Below, in pieces: positions 1-6,937 of a DNA stretch of 7,333 nt. This DNA is from Bacteroidota bacterium (GTDB lineage Bacteria > Bacteroidota > Bacteroidia > Bacteroidales > UBA4417). The translations under genes were made by a program, and so were the position numbers. The stretch spans positions 1 through 7,333 of the forward strand of contig JAIFMH010000316.1 of NCBI GenBank assembly GCA_020048595.1. Reading direction: 5' to 3'. The first letter of the stretch is position 1, and each line of letters opens with the position of its first letter. The notes under the pieces were generated by a model, which saw nothing but the letters and a program-made list of their open reading frames with translations, was not told the origin of the DNA and ran no database searches.

Positions 1-608
1 CCCATTTTATCCTCGTGTGGACCAACGCTGATTCCCGGCGCATTGCGATCCACAATCAGGCAGTTAATGCCTTTATGCATTTTCTCGGGATGGGTTTGAG
101 CAATAAGCAGATAAGTACCAGCCGAATTGCCGTTGGTGATCCAGTTTTTGGTGCCGTTAACCAGGTAATAATCGCCCATATCCAAGGCTGTTGTCTGCTG
201 CGAAGTGGCATCCGATCCGGCATTGGGTTCCGAAAGCAGGAAAGCTCCGATCTTTTCGCCACGGGCCAGCGGTTTCAGGTATTTTTCTTTTTGTTCTTCA
301 GTGCCAAATTCCTCTAATCCGTAGCAAACCAGCGAGTTATTAACACTCATAATTACACTGCACGAGGAATCGACTTTAGAGATTTCCTCCATCGCCAGCA
401 CGTACGAAACGGTATCCATGCCGCCACCATCGTATTTCGGATCCACCAGCATACCCAGGAAACCGAGTTCGGCCATGCGCTGTACATGTTTGGTTGGATA
501 AATTGCTTTGGAATCACGTTCAATTACATCCGTAACTAATTCCCGCTGTGCAAAATCGCGCGCAGCATCACGGATCATAAGCTGTTCTTCGGTGAAAGTA
601 AAGTCCAT
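1..608 (-). CDS. Acyl-CoA dehydrogenase, N-terminal part (cut by window edge)
   Basis: This is a flavoprotein that introduces the alpha,beta double bond into an acyl-CoA, as in fatty-acid or branched-chain amino-acid breakdown, and passes electrons to an electron-transfer flavoprotein in the cytoplasm. Translating the reverse strand from the ATG at 608-606 gives 202 complete codons, open to the window edge. Residues 1-120 match the helical N-terminal domain, beginning MDFTFTEEQ. SEPNAGSDA at about 126-134 matches the family signature, and NWITNG at about 155-160 is the FAD-contacting part of the middle beta domain. The catalytic Glu and C-terminal helical domain would lie outside the window. 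The whole protein should be about 380 residues. The sequence most resembles short-chain (butyryl-CoA type) members, but substrate chain length cannot be settled from this half. No strong Shine-Dalgarno is seen, which is normal for Bacteroidota. Confidence 0.93.
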   Translation of the reverse strand, partial: MDFTFTEEQLMIRDAARDFAQRELVTDVIERDSKAIYPTKHVQRMAELGFLGMLVDPKYDGGGMDTVSYVLAMEEISKVDSSCSVIMSVNNSLVCYGLEEFGTEEQKEKYLKPLARGEKIGAFLLSEPNAGSDATSQQTTALDMGDYYLVNGTKNWITNGNSAGTYLLIAQTHPEKMHKGINCLIVDRNAPGISVGPHEDKM

Positions 609-647
609 GGAAAAAGTATTTAAAATGAGAATAATAGAATAGGTGTT

Positions 648-655
648 CAAATATA
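648..655 (-). promoter_or_regulatory. Candidate -7 promoter box for the acyl-CoA dehydrogenase gene
   Basis: The reverse strand reads TATATTTG, an exact match to the Bacteroidota -7 consensus TAnnTTTG. It would start transcription near 641, giving a leader of roughly 33 nt before the ATG at 608. No good TTTG -33 box is seen 18-21 bp upstream, so the promoter may be weak or factor-dependent. It is a pattern match only. Confidence 0.5.
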
Positions 656-670
656 TAACAATATTGTTAT
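655..670. promoter_or_regulatory. Perfect 16-bp palindrome, candidate operator
   Basis: ATAACAATATTGTTAT is perfectly self-complementary over 16 bp. It abuts the -7 box at 648-655 and fills the space between the -7 and -33 positions of the acyl-CoA dehydrogenase promoter, a classic place for a repressor. Regulators of fatty-acid degradation in other bacteria are often TetR- or GntR-type dimers binding palindromes, but nothing here names the regulator. The AT-rich background makes chance palindromes easier. Confidence 0.4.
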
Positions 671-698
671 GTTGATATGAAGGGGAATAAAAAATATA

Positions 699-714
699 TT
701 TTACTTAAGTAAAA
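699..714. promoter_or_regulatory. Second perfect 16-bp palindrome, candidate protein-binding site
   Basis: TTTTACTTAAGTAAAA is perfectly self-complementary over 16 bp. Its centre is 44 bp from the centre of the palindrome at 655-670, about four helical turns. The sequence is different, so it would be a site for another factor. It is followed by a short A-rich/T-rich hairpin (AAAAAG at 711-716 pairing with CTTTTT at 720-725), which is too weak to call a terminator and has no gene reading into it. Confidence 0.3.
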
Positions 715-859
715 AGGCGCTTTTTTTAAATCTGAATTTTCTTTATAAAGAAATCTTATAGAAGTTATTGATATGCAGTGGGATAGAATTATTCATAGCT
801 GGTTTTAAGAAAACGCGTCTATGTTCCTGAAATTGTTTTGCTCAAAAGCATCGGAATCC

Positions 860-890
860 TTGTTTATTTATTACATCATCCATAAATTTG
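860..890 (+). promoter_or_regulatory. Candidate distal promoter for the TldD-like pair
   Basis: TTG at 860-862 is followed after 20 bp by TAAATTTG at 883-890, an exact fit to the Bacteroidota -7 box TAnnTTTG at an allowed spacing. Transcription would begin near 897 and give a leader of about 190 nt. It competes with a nearer candidate at 1022-1050, and I cannot choose between them from sequence. Confidence 0.35.
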
Positions 891-1021
891 AAGCGGTATA
901 ATTGCTTTACTGAGAGTAATACAGATATACATCATTGGTTGAACACCTGTTTTGTTCACATTATCAAGAGTATAAACTTATGTATACATGATTTAATATT
1001 GTTACACGGGCAGGAATCAGA

Positions 1022-1050
1022 TTGTCAGTTTTTCAAACATCGTAGATTTA
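1022..1050 (+). promoter_or_regulatory. Candidate proximal promoter for the TldD-like pair
   Basis: TTG at 1022-1024 lies 18 bp upstream of TAGATTTA at 1043-1050, which matches TAnnTTTG except for the last base. Transcription would begin near 1057, giving a leader of about 33 nt before the ATG at 1090. The box is less exact than the distal candidate but its distance to the gene is more usual. Confidence 0.3.
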
Positions 1051-1089
1051 ACTCAAATTGTTCTTTAGTACCTAACGTAATACATTACT

Positions 1090-2760
1090 ATGAAAACCTT
1101 CAGGATTCTTTTTCTGTCATTTTTGTGTGGGATTTTACCGTTTAACAGGCTTTTTTCGCAGGATTTTATTTCTGACCTGCTTCGCCAGGAACTCAACAGT
1201 CATTTCAACAGCCTTCAGAAACAGGGAAGCCTGCCCTATTTCATGGGATTCCGGCTGAGCGAAACTCAAACCTATATGATTGGTGCTTCATTTGGCAGCC
1301 TGATTGCGGATGAATACAACCGGGGAAGATTGGTTTCGAGCGAGATCAGGATTGGTAGTTATGAATTCGATAATACTCACCCTATGGATATGATGGGTTA
1401 TGGATTTTCCGGCAGGTCAGTTGAACAACTTCCAATTGACGACAGTATACTTCCAATTACAAATGCTTTGCGAGAATGTGCTGATGCCGCTTACAAATCA
1501 GCACTGGAAGAGTATGAAGGCGTAATACAGGCTAAGGACACTCTTGAAATAAAATGCAATGATTTCTCAAAAGAGGGAAAGGGAACCTATTTTGAGCCTG
1601 CTGTTCCGGCAAATATACCACCTGCATACTGGAAGGATTACCTTAAAAAAATTACTGCTGAGTTCAACAAGGAAAGCTATATAATGGAGGCAAGGGCTGG
1701 TTTAACAGCTATGTCGAGCCGAAATTATTACACCAGCAACGAAGGGACTTTAATAGTACAAAACAGCTTTATTACTGATTTGAGCATTGCCATTTTATTT
1801 TCGTGCGAAGATGGGAATATGGCTCCTTATGTTAAAACATACCAGGTGCGGACCGTTGATCAGCTTCCTACTGAACAGCAATTAATGGATGAAATGGCCG
1901 AAATCAAAATACTGATTAAAAAGCTTCGTTCAGCGCCTATGGCCGAGTCGTACTCAGGTCCAGCCATATTATCAGCCAAGGCATCAGGCGTTTTCTTTCA
2001 CGAAATATTCGGGCACAGGGTTGAGGGCCACCGCCTTCGCCAGACTACCGATTCACATACTTTCAAAAACCAACTGGGGGAGAAAATATTACCCGATCAG
2101 ATGAGTATTACATTTGATCCGACAGTTTCTGAATACAACGGGGTTCCGCTATACGGGCATTACAAATTTGATGATGAAGGAGTTCCGGCCCGGAAAGTGG
2201 AAGTGGTTAAAGACGGAAAGTTTATTCAATACCTCATGTCGCGACAGCCGGTTGAAGGCATTGCAATTTCGAATGGGCATGGCCGCGGTGAACTTGGCCT
2301 GGCAACTGTTTCGCGTCAGTCGAACCTGTTTGTCAGCTCCAAATCCTACATCCCTGAAAAAGACATGCACGACAGACTCCGGAAGATGTGTAAAAAGCAG
2401 AAGAAGGAATATGGTTACCTTTTTGATGAAGTAATCGGGGGATTTACAAATACCGACAGGGTTGCAGCCAATGCTTTTAATATAATACCCATAATTGTTT
2501 ACAAAGTTTACACGGATGGCAGGCCTGATGAACTGGTTCGCGGAGTTACGCTGATTGGAACACCGCTAACCATGTTTTCCGAAATTGAAGGCTGTGGTGG
2601 TCAACAAGCCGTTTTTAACGGGTATTGCGGTGCCGAGTCGGGTTCTGTTCCTACCTCAGCAATTGCACCCTCGCTGCTGGTAAACAAAATTGAAACGCAG
2701 CGGCAGTTTGAGATAAAATGCGAAATACCTCAGATCAGCAGCCCCGATCAGATTAAATAA
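1090..2760 (+). CDS. Exported TldD/PmbA-family metallopeptidase, catalytic subunit
   Basis: This is a 556-residue member of the TldD/PmbA (COG0312) family of zinc peptidases, which cut small or unfolded peptides; E. coli TldD/TldE matures microcin B17 and degrades the antitoxin CcdA. Residues 1-23 form a signal peptide (MKTFRILF start, cleavage probably near FSQ/D), so the protein should leave the cytoplasm, unlike E. coli TldD. The metal motif HEIFGHRVEGH is at 304-314, with H304, E305 and H309 as the HExxxH residues. The conserved C-terminal motif YCGAESGSVP puts the expected zinc-ligand Cys at 513. Residues 25-270 match the variable N-terminal domain. At 556 residues it is longer than canonical TldD (about 480). 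The ATG at 1090 is chosen because it begins a good signal peptide; no Shine-Dalgarno is visible. It is the first gene of a tandem pair with the degenerate paralogue at 2782. The physiological substrate is unknown. Confidence 0.88.
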   Translation: MKTFRILFLSFLCGILPFNRLFSQDFISDLLRQELNSHFNSLQKQGSLPYFMGFRLSETQTYMIGASFGSLIADEYNRGRLVSSEIRIGSYEFDNTHPMDMMGYGFSGRSVEQLPIDDSILPITNALRECADAAYKSALEEYEGVIQAKDTLEIKCNDFSKEGKGTYFEPAVPANIPPAYWKDYLKKITAEFNKESYIMEARAGLTAMSSRNYYTSNEGTLIVQNSFITDLSIAILFSCEDGNMAPYVKTYQVRTVDQLPTEQQLMDEMAEIKILIKKLRSAPMAESYSGPAILSAKASGVFFHEIFGHRVEGHRLRQTTDSHTFKNQLGEKILPDQMSITFDPTVSEYNGVPLYGHYKFDDEGVPARKVEVVKDGKFIQYLMSRQPVEGIAISNGHGRGELGLATVSRQSNLFVSSKSYIPEKDMHDRLRKMCKKQKKEYGYLFDEVIGGFTNTDRVAANAFNIIPIIVYKVYTDGRPDELVRGVTLIGTPLTMFSEIEGCGGQQAVFNGYCGAESGSVPTSAIAPSLLVNKIETQRQFEIKCEIPQISSPDQIK

Positions 2761-2781
2761 ATAAATATTGCTCTTATTCAG

Positions 2782-4497
2782 TTGCTCAGTTGCGGAACAA
2801 TTATGGCACAGCAGCCAGATAGTAAAAAGGATGTCATTTTCAAAGCTTTACAGGACGAACTTACCCGCACAATTACCGAGCTCAACCATCCCGAAGCGGG
2901 GAAACCTTTTTTTGTGGGCTTCTATTTTACCGAAGGGGATTATCTGAATTCCACAGCAACTTTAGGAGCTGTTACTTCTTCATCTTCGCGTAAAATTGCT
3001 GCAGCCAGCTTCAGGTTAATGTTTGGGAGTTATGAGATGAATGATGAGAATTTCCAGGAAACACCAAATAACGAAATGGTTTTTCCTATAAATATTGTTG
3101 CTCCAATTGATTGTGACTATTGGGGAATCAGGAGATCGCTCTGGAACCAGGCTGACCATTCCTTTAAGAGTGCTTCGAAAAATTATGTGACCAAGAAAGC
3201 ATATTTCATAAAAAACCCTTCACTAAAGCCCGGCTTCCCTGACTATATAAAACAAGAGCCGGTTGTAATGGAGTTGCCCGAAAAAACAAATCTTCCATCT
3301 TCATTACAGGGAGATTCGCTGGCAAGGGCATTGTCTGATGGTTTTAAGAAATACACAAGTATTACTTCATCACGCGTTTCGTTCAGTATGATAAACTGCA
3401 ATATGTACCTTATCAACACCGAAGGGACGAGGTTGTGCATTCCTTTCTGTTTTGCCGCAGTGGATGTTTCAGCAACCATTACTAATGGTGGCGGCGAAAA
3501 GTTGTCCGAATCGTTATCATTTATTTCAATGGAGCCTGATGATTTATTCATTGACAAATCAATCGGGCCGAAAATAAATTTGCTTGCAGAATACCTTCTG
3601 GACATTGCCAAATCGCCGAAGCTCGAAGAAGAGTATAGCGGTCCGGTGTTGTATACAGGAAATACGTCGGTTCCGAATATTATGGAAGCCCTTTTCTCCG
3701 GTAAAGATGCACTGGAAGCCAGCCGCGAAGATGTTGAAAATACTCCGGCGTACCGTAAAACACAAACACAGAATAACAATAACACGGAGAGTAAAATAGG
3801 AAAACGATTTATGCCGGAAGCTTTTTCAGTAACGATGAAACCAAAGCTTGATGCGTACAATGGAATAAAATTATTTGGAAAAACCGATGTTGATTATGAA
3901 GGAACAATTCCTCCTGATGAAATCAAACTGGTAGAGAATGGGATTCTCCGGGATCTGATCCGGACAAGGGTGCCTTCATCAAAAACCGCCATTTCGTCGA
4001 ATGGTCACAGTCGTCCCAACATTACCCAATCCGGAATATATAGCTACCTGGCTCCCGGGGTGGTATTTTTTACTTCATCAGAAAGTAAACCGAATGAGGA
4101 CCTTAAAAAAGATCTGCTCACTTCAGCGCGTAACAAAGGCCTTGACTATGCTTTGATTGTGCGTCCGGTTGTGGGAAGTGCTAACAATTCGCCTTCGGCA
4201 TATTACAAAGTTTCAACAGCTGATGGCTCTGAAACATTGCTCCGGCCGGTTTCAATTACCTTGAGCGGCGGGAAAATGATTAATCACATTGCGGGTTGCT
4301 CTGACAAAGAAATAGTCCATAACTCATTAGGGACTCAAAATTCATATGAAAACTATATGCCCGGATATAGTTCAGGATCTGTATTTGGATCACCAACTTC
4401 GGTGATATTACCTGATGCAGTACTTTTTTCCGAAATGGATGCGGAAGCTCTGGATACCAGTGTGGATAAATCGCTATTGCCTGAAAACGAGGAATAA
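2782..4497 (+). CDS. TldD/PmbA-family paralogue lacking metal ligands (TldE-like partner)
   Basis: This is a 571-residue protein (from the TTG) related along its length to the gene just upstream. The shared anchor YSGP is at 285-288 here and 288-291 upstream. Aligned from it, the HExxxH histidines are replaced by Met301 and Ser306 while Glu302 remains, and the zinc-ligand Cys is lost (Pro527 region, before a shared SGSV at 531-534). It should therefore bind no catalytic zinc and is best read as a TldE-like pseudo-subunit pairing with its neighbour. An Asn-rich loop lies near 328-335. The start is uncertain: TTG 2782 begins inside what looks like a signal peptide whose C-region ends IMAQ/QPD, and the next start, ATG 2803, removes it. 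Upstream codons back to the previous gene's TAA are open in the same frame (Ile-Asn-Ile-Ala-Leu...), but offer only ATA or ATT as starts. The gap to the upstream gene is 21 bp, so co-transcription is likely. Confidence 0.82.
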   Translation: MLSCGTIMAQQPDSKKDVIFKALQDELTRTITELNHPEAGKPFFVGFYFTEGDYLNSTATLGAVTSSSSRKIAAASFRLMFGSYEMNDENFQETPNNEMVFPINIVAPIDCDYWGIRRSLWNQADHSFKSASKNYVTKKAYFIKNPSLKPGFPDYIKQEPVVMELPEKTNLPSSLQGDSLARALSDGFKKYTSITSSRVSFSMINCNMYLINTEGTRLCIPFCFAAVDVSATITNGGGEKLSESLSFISMEPDDLFIDKSIGPKINLLAEYLLDIAKSPKLEEEYSGPVLYTGNTSVPNIMEALFSGKDALEASREDVENTPAYRKTQTQNNNNTESKIGKRFMPEAFSVTMKPKLDAYNGIKLFGKTDVDYEGTIPPDEIKLVENGILRDLIRTRVPSSKTAISSNGHSRPNITQSGIYSYLAPGVVFFTSSESKPNEDLKKDLLTSARNKGLDYALIVRPVVGSANNSPSAYYKVSTADGSETLLRPVSITLSGGKMINHIAGCSDKEIVHNSLGTQNSYENYMPGYSSGSVFGSPTSVILPDAVLFSEMDAEALDTSVDKSLLPENEE

Positions 4498-4557
4498 GTA
4501 CCCTGGCGGAAAAGTCTTTATACTGAGGAATGAAGTATGATTATGGCATTAAGGATA

Positions 4558-5277
4558 TTAAATCCAGCCCCTCAATTTATAGTAAGCTAATCCGAAATAC
4601 TCCCGCAGAATGAGCACTTCCAGTTTAAGGTGTGTCCAGAACTGGTATCGGACCTGGAGGTTATTGCCGATAGAAGGCACGTATTTATTGCCTTTCAGAT
4701 CACTGTCATTAAAAGTCATATCGGTTTGAATAGAACTCCCGAAAGTAGAGTAACCGCTGACAGTGGTAAATCCACATTTTCTGAAAACCAGGATAGCCCG
4801 TTTCATATGTTCGGGAGCGGTAACAAGAGTAACCGGCCGGTTAAGCTCTGCCTGTGTAGTGCCCTCCGAAAGTTTCAGCGCCTGCTGACGTGTATTCTTC
4901 CCGAAGCTCTCGTAGCTTATCCGTTCGGTGGATATTCCTCTCATTATAAGTTCTTTGGCTGTTAATCGGGGATCACTCACGCTGTCAGTTGTATCGCCAG
5001 GCATGGAAATAACTATATTCGCATCAGGGTACATGTTTCCGATAGCTGCCGTAAAATAGGCACGCAATAAGCCACTTTCACTTGGAATACCGCTTCCGCT
5101 TAAAAGAATTATAGTTACAGGTGGTTTCGTGATTTTGCTGTTGCCTGATCCCAGGTTATGATATGCCCAAAACGGAACTTTTGTAAAAGCGAGTATGCAT
5201 AAAAGCAGAAAAATACTTCCGGAAATGATAAGAAACACTTTAATAAAACTCCATACCCAATTACTTCTCTTTTTCAT
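4558..5277 (-). CDS. Membrane-anchored DUF218 (YdcF/SanA/ElyC-like) protein
   Basis: This is a 239-residue protein of the DUF218 family, which includes E. coli YdcF, SanA and ElyC. Members are linked to envelope integrity and peptidoglycan or carrier-lipid metabolism, but their biochemistry is mostly unsettled. A basic N-terminus (MKKR) and one hydrophobic segment at about 9-31 anchor it, with the domain probably outside the cytoplasm. The domain spans about 53-215: a beta strand and glycine loop IILLSGSGIP at 56-65, the conserved acidic and Asn-Thr-Arg stretch E123 to N127-T128-R129, and VTLVTAPEHMKRA at 149-161 with His157, the usual histidine. The start at 5277 gives a sensible anchor. It lies 85 bp downstream of the lipoprotein gene on the same strand and converges on the TldD-like pair, with 60 bp between stops and no clear terminator. 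Its exact role cannot be read from the sequence. Confidence 0.82.
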   Translation of the reverse strand: MKKRSNWVWSFIKVFLIISGSIFLLLCILAFTKVPFWAYHNLGSGNSKITKPPVTIILLSGSGIPSESGLLRAYFTAAIGNMYPDANIVISMPGDTTDSVSDPRLTAKELIMRGISTERISYESFGKNTRQQALKLSEGTTQAELNRPVTLVTAPEHMKRAILVFRKCGFTTVSGYSTFGSSIQTDMTFNDSDLKGNKYVPSIGNNLQVRYQFWTHLKLEVLILREYFGLAYYKLRGWI

Positions 5278-5362
5278 ACCCGGTTATTCTAAAACTAACT
5301 GATGGAGTTTTTCTCTATATCTTGAGATGCTAAAGATAACCTGATCCTGTTTCCGGATTAAA

Positions 5363-5869
5363 TTATCTTTTTATAATAAACAAAGGGGTTTCAACAACAT
5401 TGCTTTCATTCAGATCCCTGTCTTTTATAAAGATTTCGAAACCAATGGTATCGCTTTGTAACAATTTCCGGGCAAAATAAAGTTCAATAGTCATCGTAAT
5501 ATCTCCTTTAATGTTCTTGTTTCGCCCGACGGGAGTAAGCAGAGGGATGCGGGCATTAAAGGTTATGGTTGTATCTGTTGGTATGAATTCAACCAGTTGT
5601 CCATCAATATATTGCATAAACTTGCAGTAGAAATTGTACTTGCGGGGTTCAACTGTATCCCAGGCAAATAATCCTATATTGCCATCGCCGTCAGTGTACG
5701 AAACTGTTATTGCGGCCAGGGAGTCTTTTCCCGAAATATCCCTTAGGGTCGCAAATCCGCCATACTCAATTATGGGTTCGAGCGGATACTGTTCTTCTTT
5801 AATACAACCTGTGAGGCCTGTAAATAATGGAATCAGGAGTATTAAGCTTATCTTTGTGTATAATTTCAT
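5363..5869 (-). CDS. Small lipoprotein, probably surface-exposed, with DGDGNIG motif
   Basis: This is a 168-residue lipoprotein of unknown function. I choose the ATG at 5869 over one at 5884 because it starts directly with the signal sequence MKLYTKISLI. The lipobox is LTGC, with the lipidated cysteine at residue 22. The next residues are Ile-Lys-Glu-Glu, fitting the X-K-(D/E)2 lipoprotein export signal described in Capnocytophaga, so the protein may sit on the outer face of the outer membrane. YTDGDGNIGL at 58-67 recurs in Bacteroidota lipoproteins and looks like a Ca-binding-type acidic loop, though this is inferred. The rest alternates short strand-like segments, ending in a strand-like DRDLNESNVVETP segment at 150-162 that suggests a beta-sandwich. 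No catalytic motif is seen. It starts 40 bp from the divergent LuxE-like gene and lies upstream of the DUF218 gene. Confidence 0.75.
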   Translation of the reverse strand: MKLYTKISLILLIPLFTGLTGCIKEEQYPLEPIIEYGGFATLRDISGKDSLAAITVSYTDGDGNIGLFAWDTVEPRKYNFYCKFMQYIDGQLVEFIPTDTTITFNARIPLLTPVGRNKNIKGDITMTIELYFARKLLQSDTIGFEIFIKDRDLNESNVVETPLFIIKR

Positions 5870-5909
5870 TGCGAACATTAACAAGGCATAAAATTACAAA
5901 ATTTCTGAC

Positions 5910-6899
5910 ATGGATTTCACGGCTTTTAAACATAGTATTTTTAACCTGCAAAGCCCCAACGAATTTAACGAAATAGCGCTCAGTTTATTTCGGTATCAAT
6001 ATAAAAACAATACAATTTATAAAAAGTTTGTTGATGGATTAGGTGTAAGTGAGAGTAAAGTTTATCATCCGGAACAGATCCCTTTTCTTCCTGTTAGCTT
6101 TTTTAAAACCCATAAAATTATTACTGGTGACTTTGCGGAAGAACTTGTTTTTGAAAGCAGCGGAACCACCGGAATGGAAACCAGCAAGCATTATGTGGCT
6201 GATGCAGGTTTGTACCAGCAAAGTTTTACCCGTGGGCTGGAGCTGTTTTATGGCGATCTGTCGCAATATGCTGTTTTTGCTTTGTTGCCTTCGTATCTCG
6301 AAAGGAAAAATTCCTCGCTCGTTTATATGGTCGAGAAAATAATGCTTCATTCGAACAGAACGATGGGTGGTTTTTTCCTGAATGAACTTGACGAACTTAA
6401 AACACAACTCCTGGAGGCTCAACGCCAGGGTTTAAAGATTATGCTTTTCGGGGTAACATTTGCTTTGCTCGATATGGCTGAGAAATTTCCTTTAAATATT
6501 CCTGATGCAATTATACTCGAAACCGGTGGGATGAAAGGCCGCCGTAAGGAATTAACGCGGATGGAACTTCATGAAAAATTGAGCAGCGCATTTGGAGTAA
6601 GTAAAATTCATTCGGAATATGGAATGACTGAATTGCTTTCGCAGGCATGGTCAGCAGGTGACGGTATTTTCCGTTGTCCGCCATGGATGAAAATTATGAT
6701 AGCCGACACCAACGATCCGTTGAGTTACCTCGAAACCGGCCGCACAGGAGGCATTAATGTCATTGACCTGGCCAATTTCCACTCTTGCTCATTTATTTCT
6801 ACACAGGACCTGGGGCGTGTATTTGAAGACGGAACTTTTGAAGTACTGGGGCGTTTTGATAACAGTGATATCAGGGGATGTAGCTTGCTGGCAACTTAG
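5910..6899 (+). CDS. LuxE-like acyl-protein synthetase / acyltransferase (ANL superfamily)
   Basis: This is a 329-residue protein resembling LuxE, which activates a fatty acid with ATP to acyl-AMP and loads it on a cysteine, normally feeding the reductase LuxC. Visible motifs are the ANL phosphate-binding loop ESSGTTGMETSK at 82-93, ETGGMKGRRKE at 204-214, SEYGMTELLSQAW at 235-247, which matches the adenylate-binding YGxTE motif, and STQDLGRV at 297-304, including the ribose-binding Asp. It ends with GRFDNSDIRGCSL near 314-326, a typical tail for these Bacteroidota proteins. It lacks the large mobile C-terminal domain of CoA ligases, in keeping with LuxE size. No luxC-like reductase gene is in the window, so its partner and product are unknown. 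The cytoplasmic enzyme starts at ATG 5910, 40 bp from the divergent lipoprotein start. A repeat tract follows its stop codon at once. Confidence 0.82.
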   Translation: MDFTAFKHSIFNLQSPNEFNEIALSLFRYQYKNNTIYKKFVDGLGVSESKVYHPEQIPFLPVSFFKTHKIITGDFAEELVFESSGTTGMETSKHYVADAGLYQQSFTRGLELFYGDLSQYAVFALLPSYLERKNSSLVYMVEKIMLHSNRTMGGFFLNELDELKTQLLEAQRQGLKIMLFGVTFALLDMAEKFPLNIPDAIILETGGMKGRRKELTRMELHEKLSSAFGVSKIHSEYGMTELLSQAWSAGDGIFRCPPWMKIMIADTNDPLSYLETGRTGGINVIDLANFHSCSFISTQDLGRVFEDGTFEVLGRFDNSDIRGCSLLAT

Positions 6900-6902
6900 G
6901 GT

Positions 6903-6929
6903 AGATTGAGGAGATTGAGTAGTTGAGAT
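6903..6929. repeat. Short 9-bp degenerate repeat leading into the G-rich tract
   Basis: Three copies of a 9-bp unit of the form AGATTGAGG/AGATTGAGT/AGTTGAGAT begin four bases after the LuxE-like stop codon. They are purine-rich like the following tract and may be its decayed edge. Confidence 0.45.
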
Positions 6930-6937
6930 TACAGGTT

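Larger units (their letters stand above)
609..1089. other. Long AT-rich divergent intergenic region
   Basis: This stretch of about 480 bp separates the divergent acyl-CoA dehydrogenase and TldD-like genes. Apart from the two palindromes and promoter-like boxes listed separately, I see no tRNA, convincing small gene or riboswitch. An open frame from a TTG at 888 runs to 1145, but it overlaps the signal peptide of the next gene in another frame, has an unlikely composition and resembles no family, so it is not called. Confidence 0.6.

Noticed and set aside
15..317. A 100-codon plus-strand frame over the acyl-CoA dehydrogenase
   Set aside because: The reverse strand encodes clear dehydrogenase motifs across the whole stretch, so this is antisense shadow.
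980..989. Palindrome ATGTATACAT
   Set aside because: Ten bases of symmetry in AT-rich DNA is expected by chance and it does not line up with a promoter box.
888..1145. An 85-codon plus-strand frame starting at TTG 888
   Set aside because: It overlaps the candidate promoter and the signal peptide of the TldD-like gene in another frame, and has no family resemblance.
3243..3860. A 205-codon open frame on the minus strand inside the second TldD-like gene
   Set aside because: It lies wholly within a well-supported gene on the other strand, has a low-complexity Ser-rich composition and no recognisable domain.
4498..4557. Possible bidirectional terminator between the convergent genes
   Set aside because: Only a 5-bp ATACT/AGTAT pairing (within 4515-4540) with no adjacent T-run; too weak to call.
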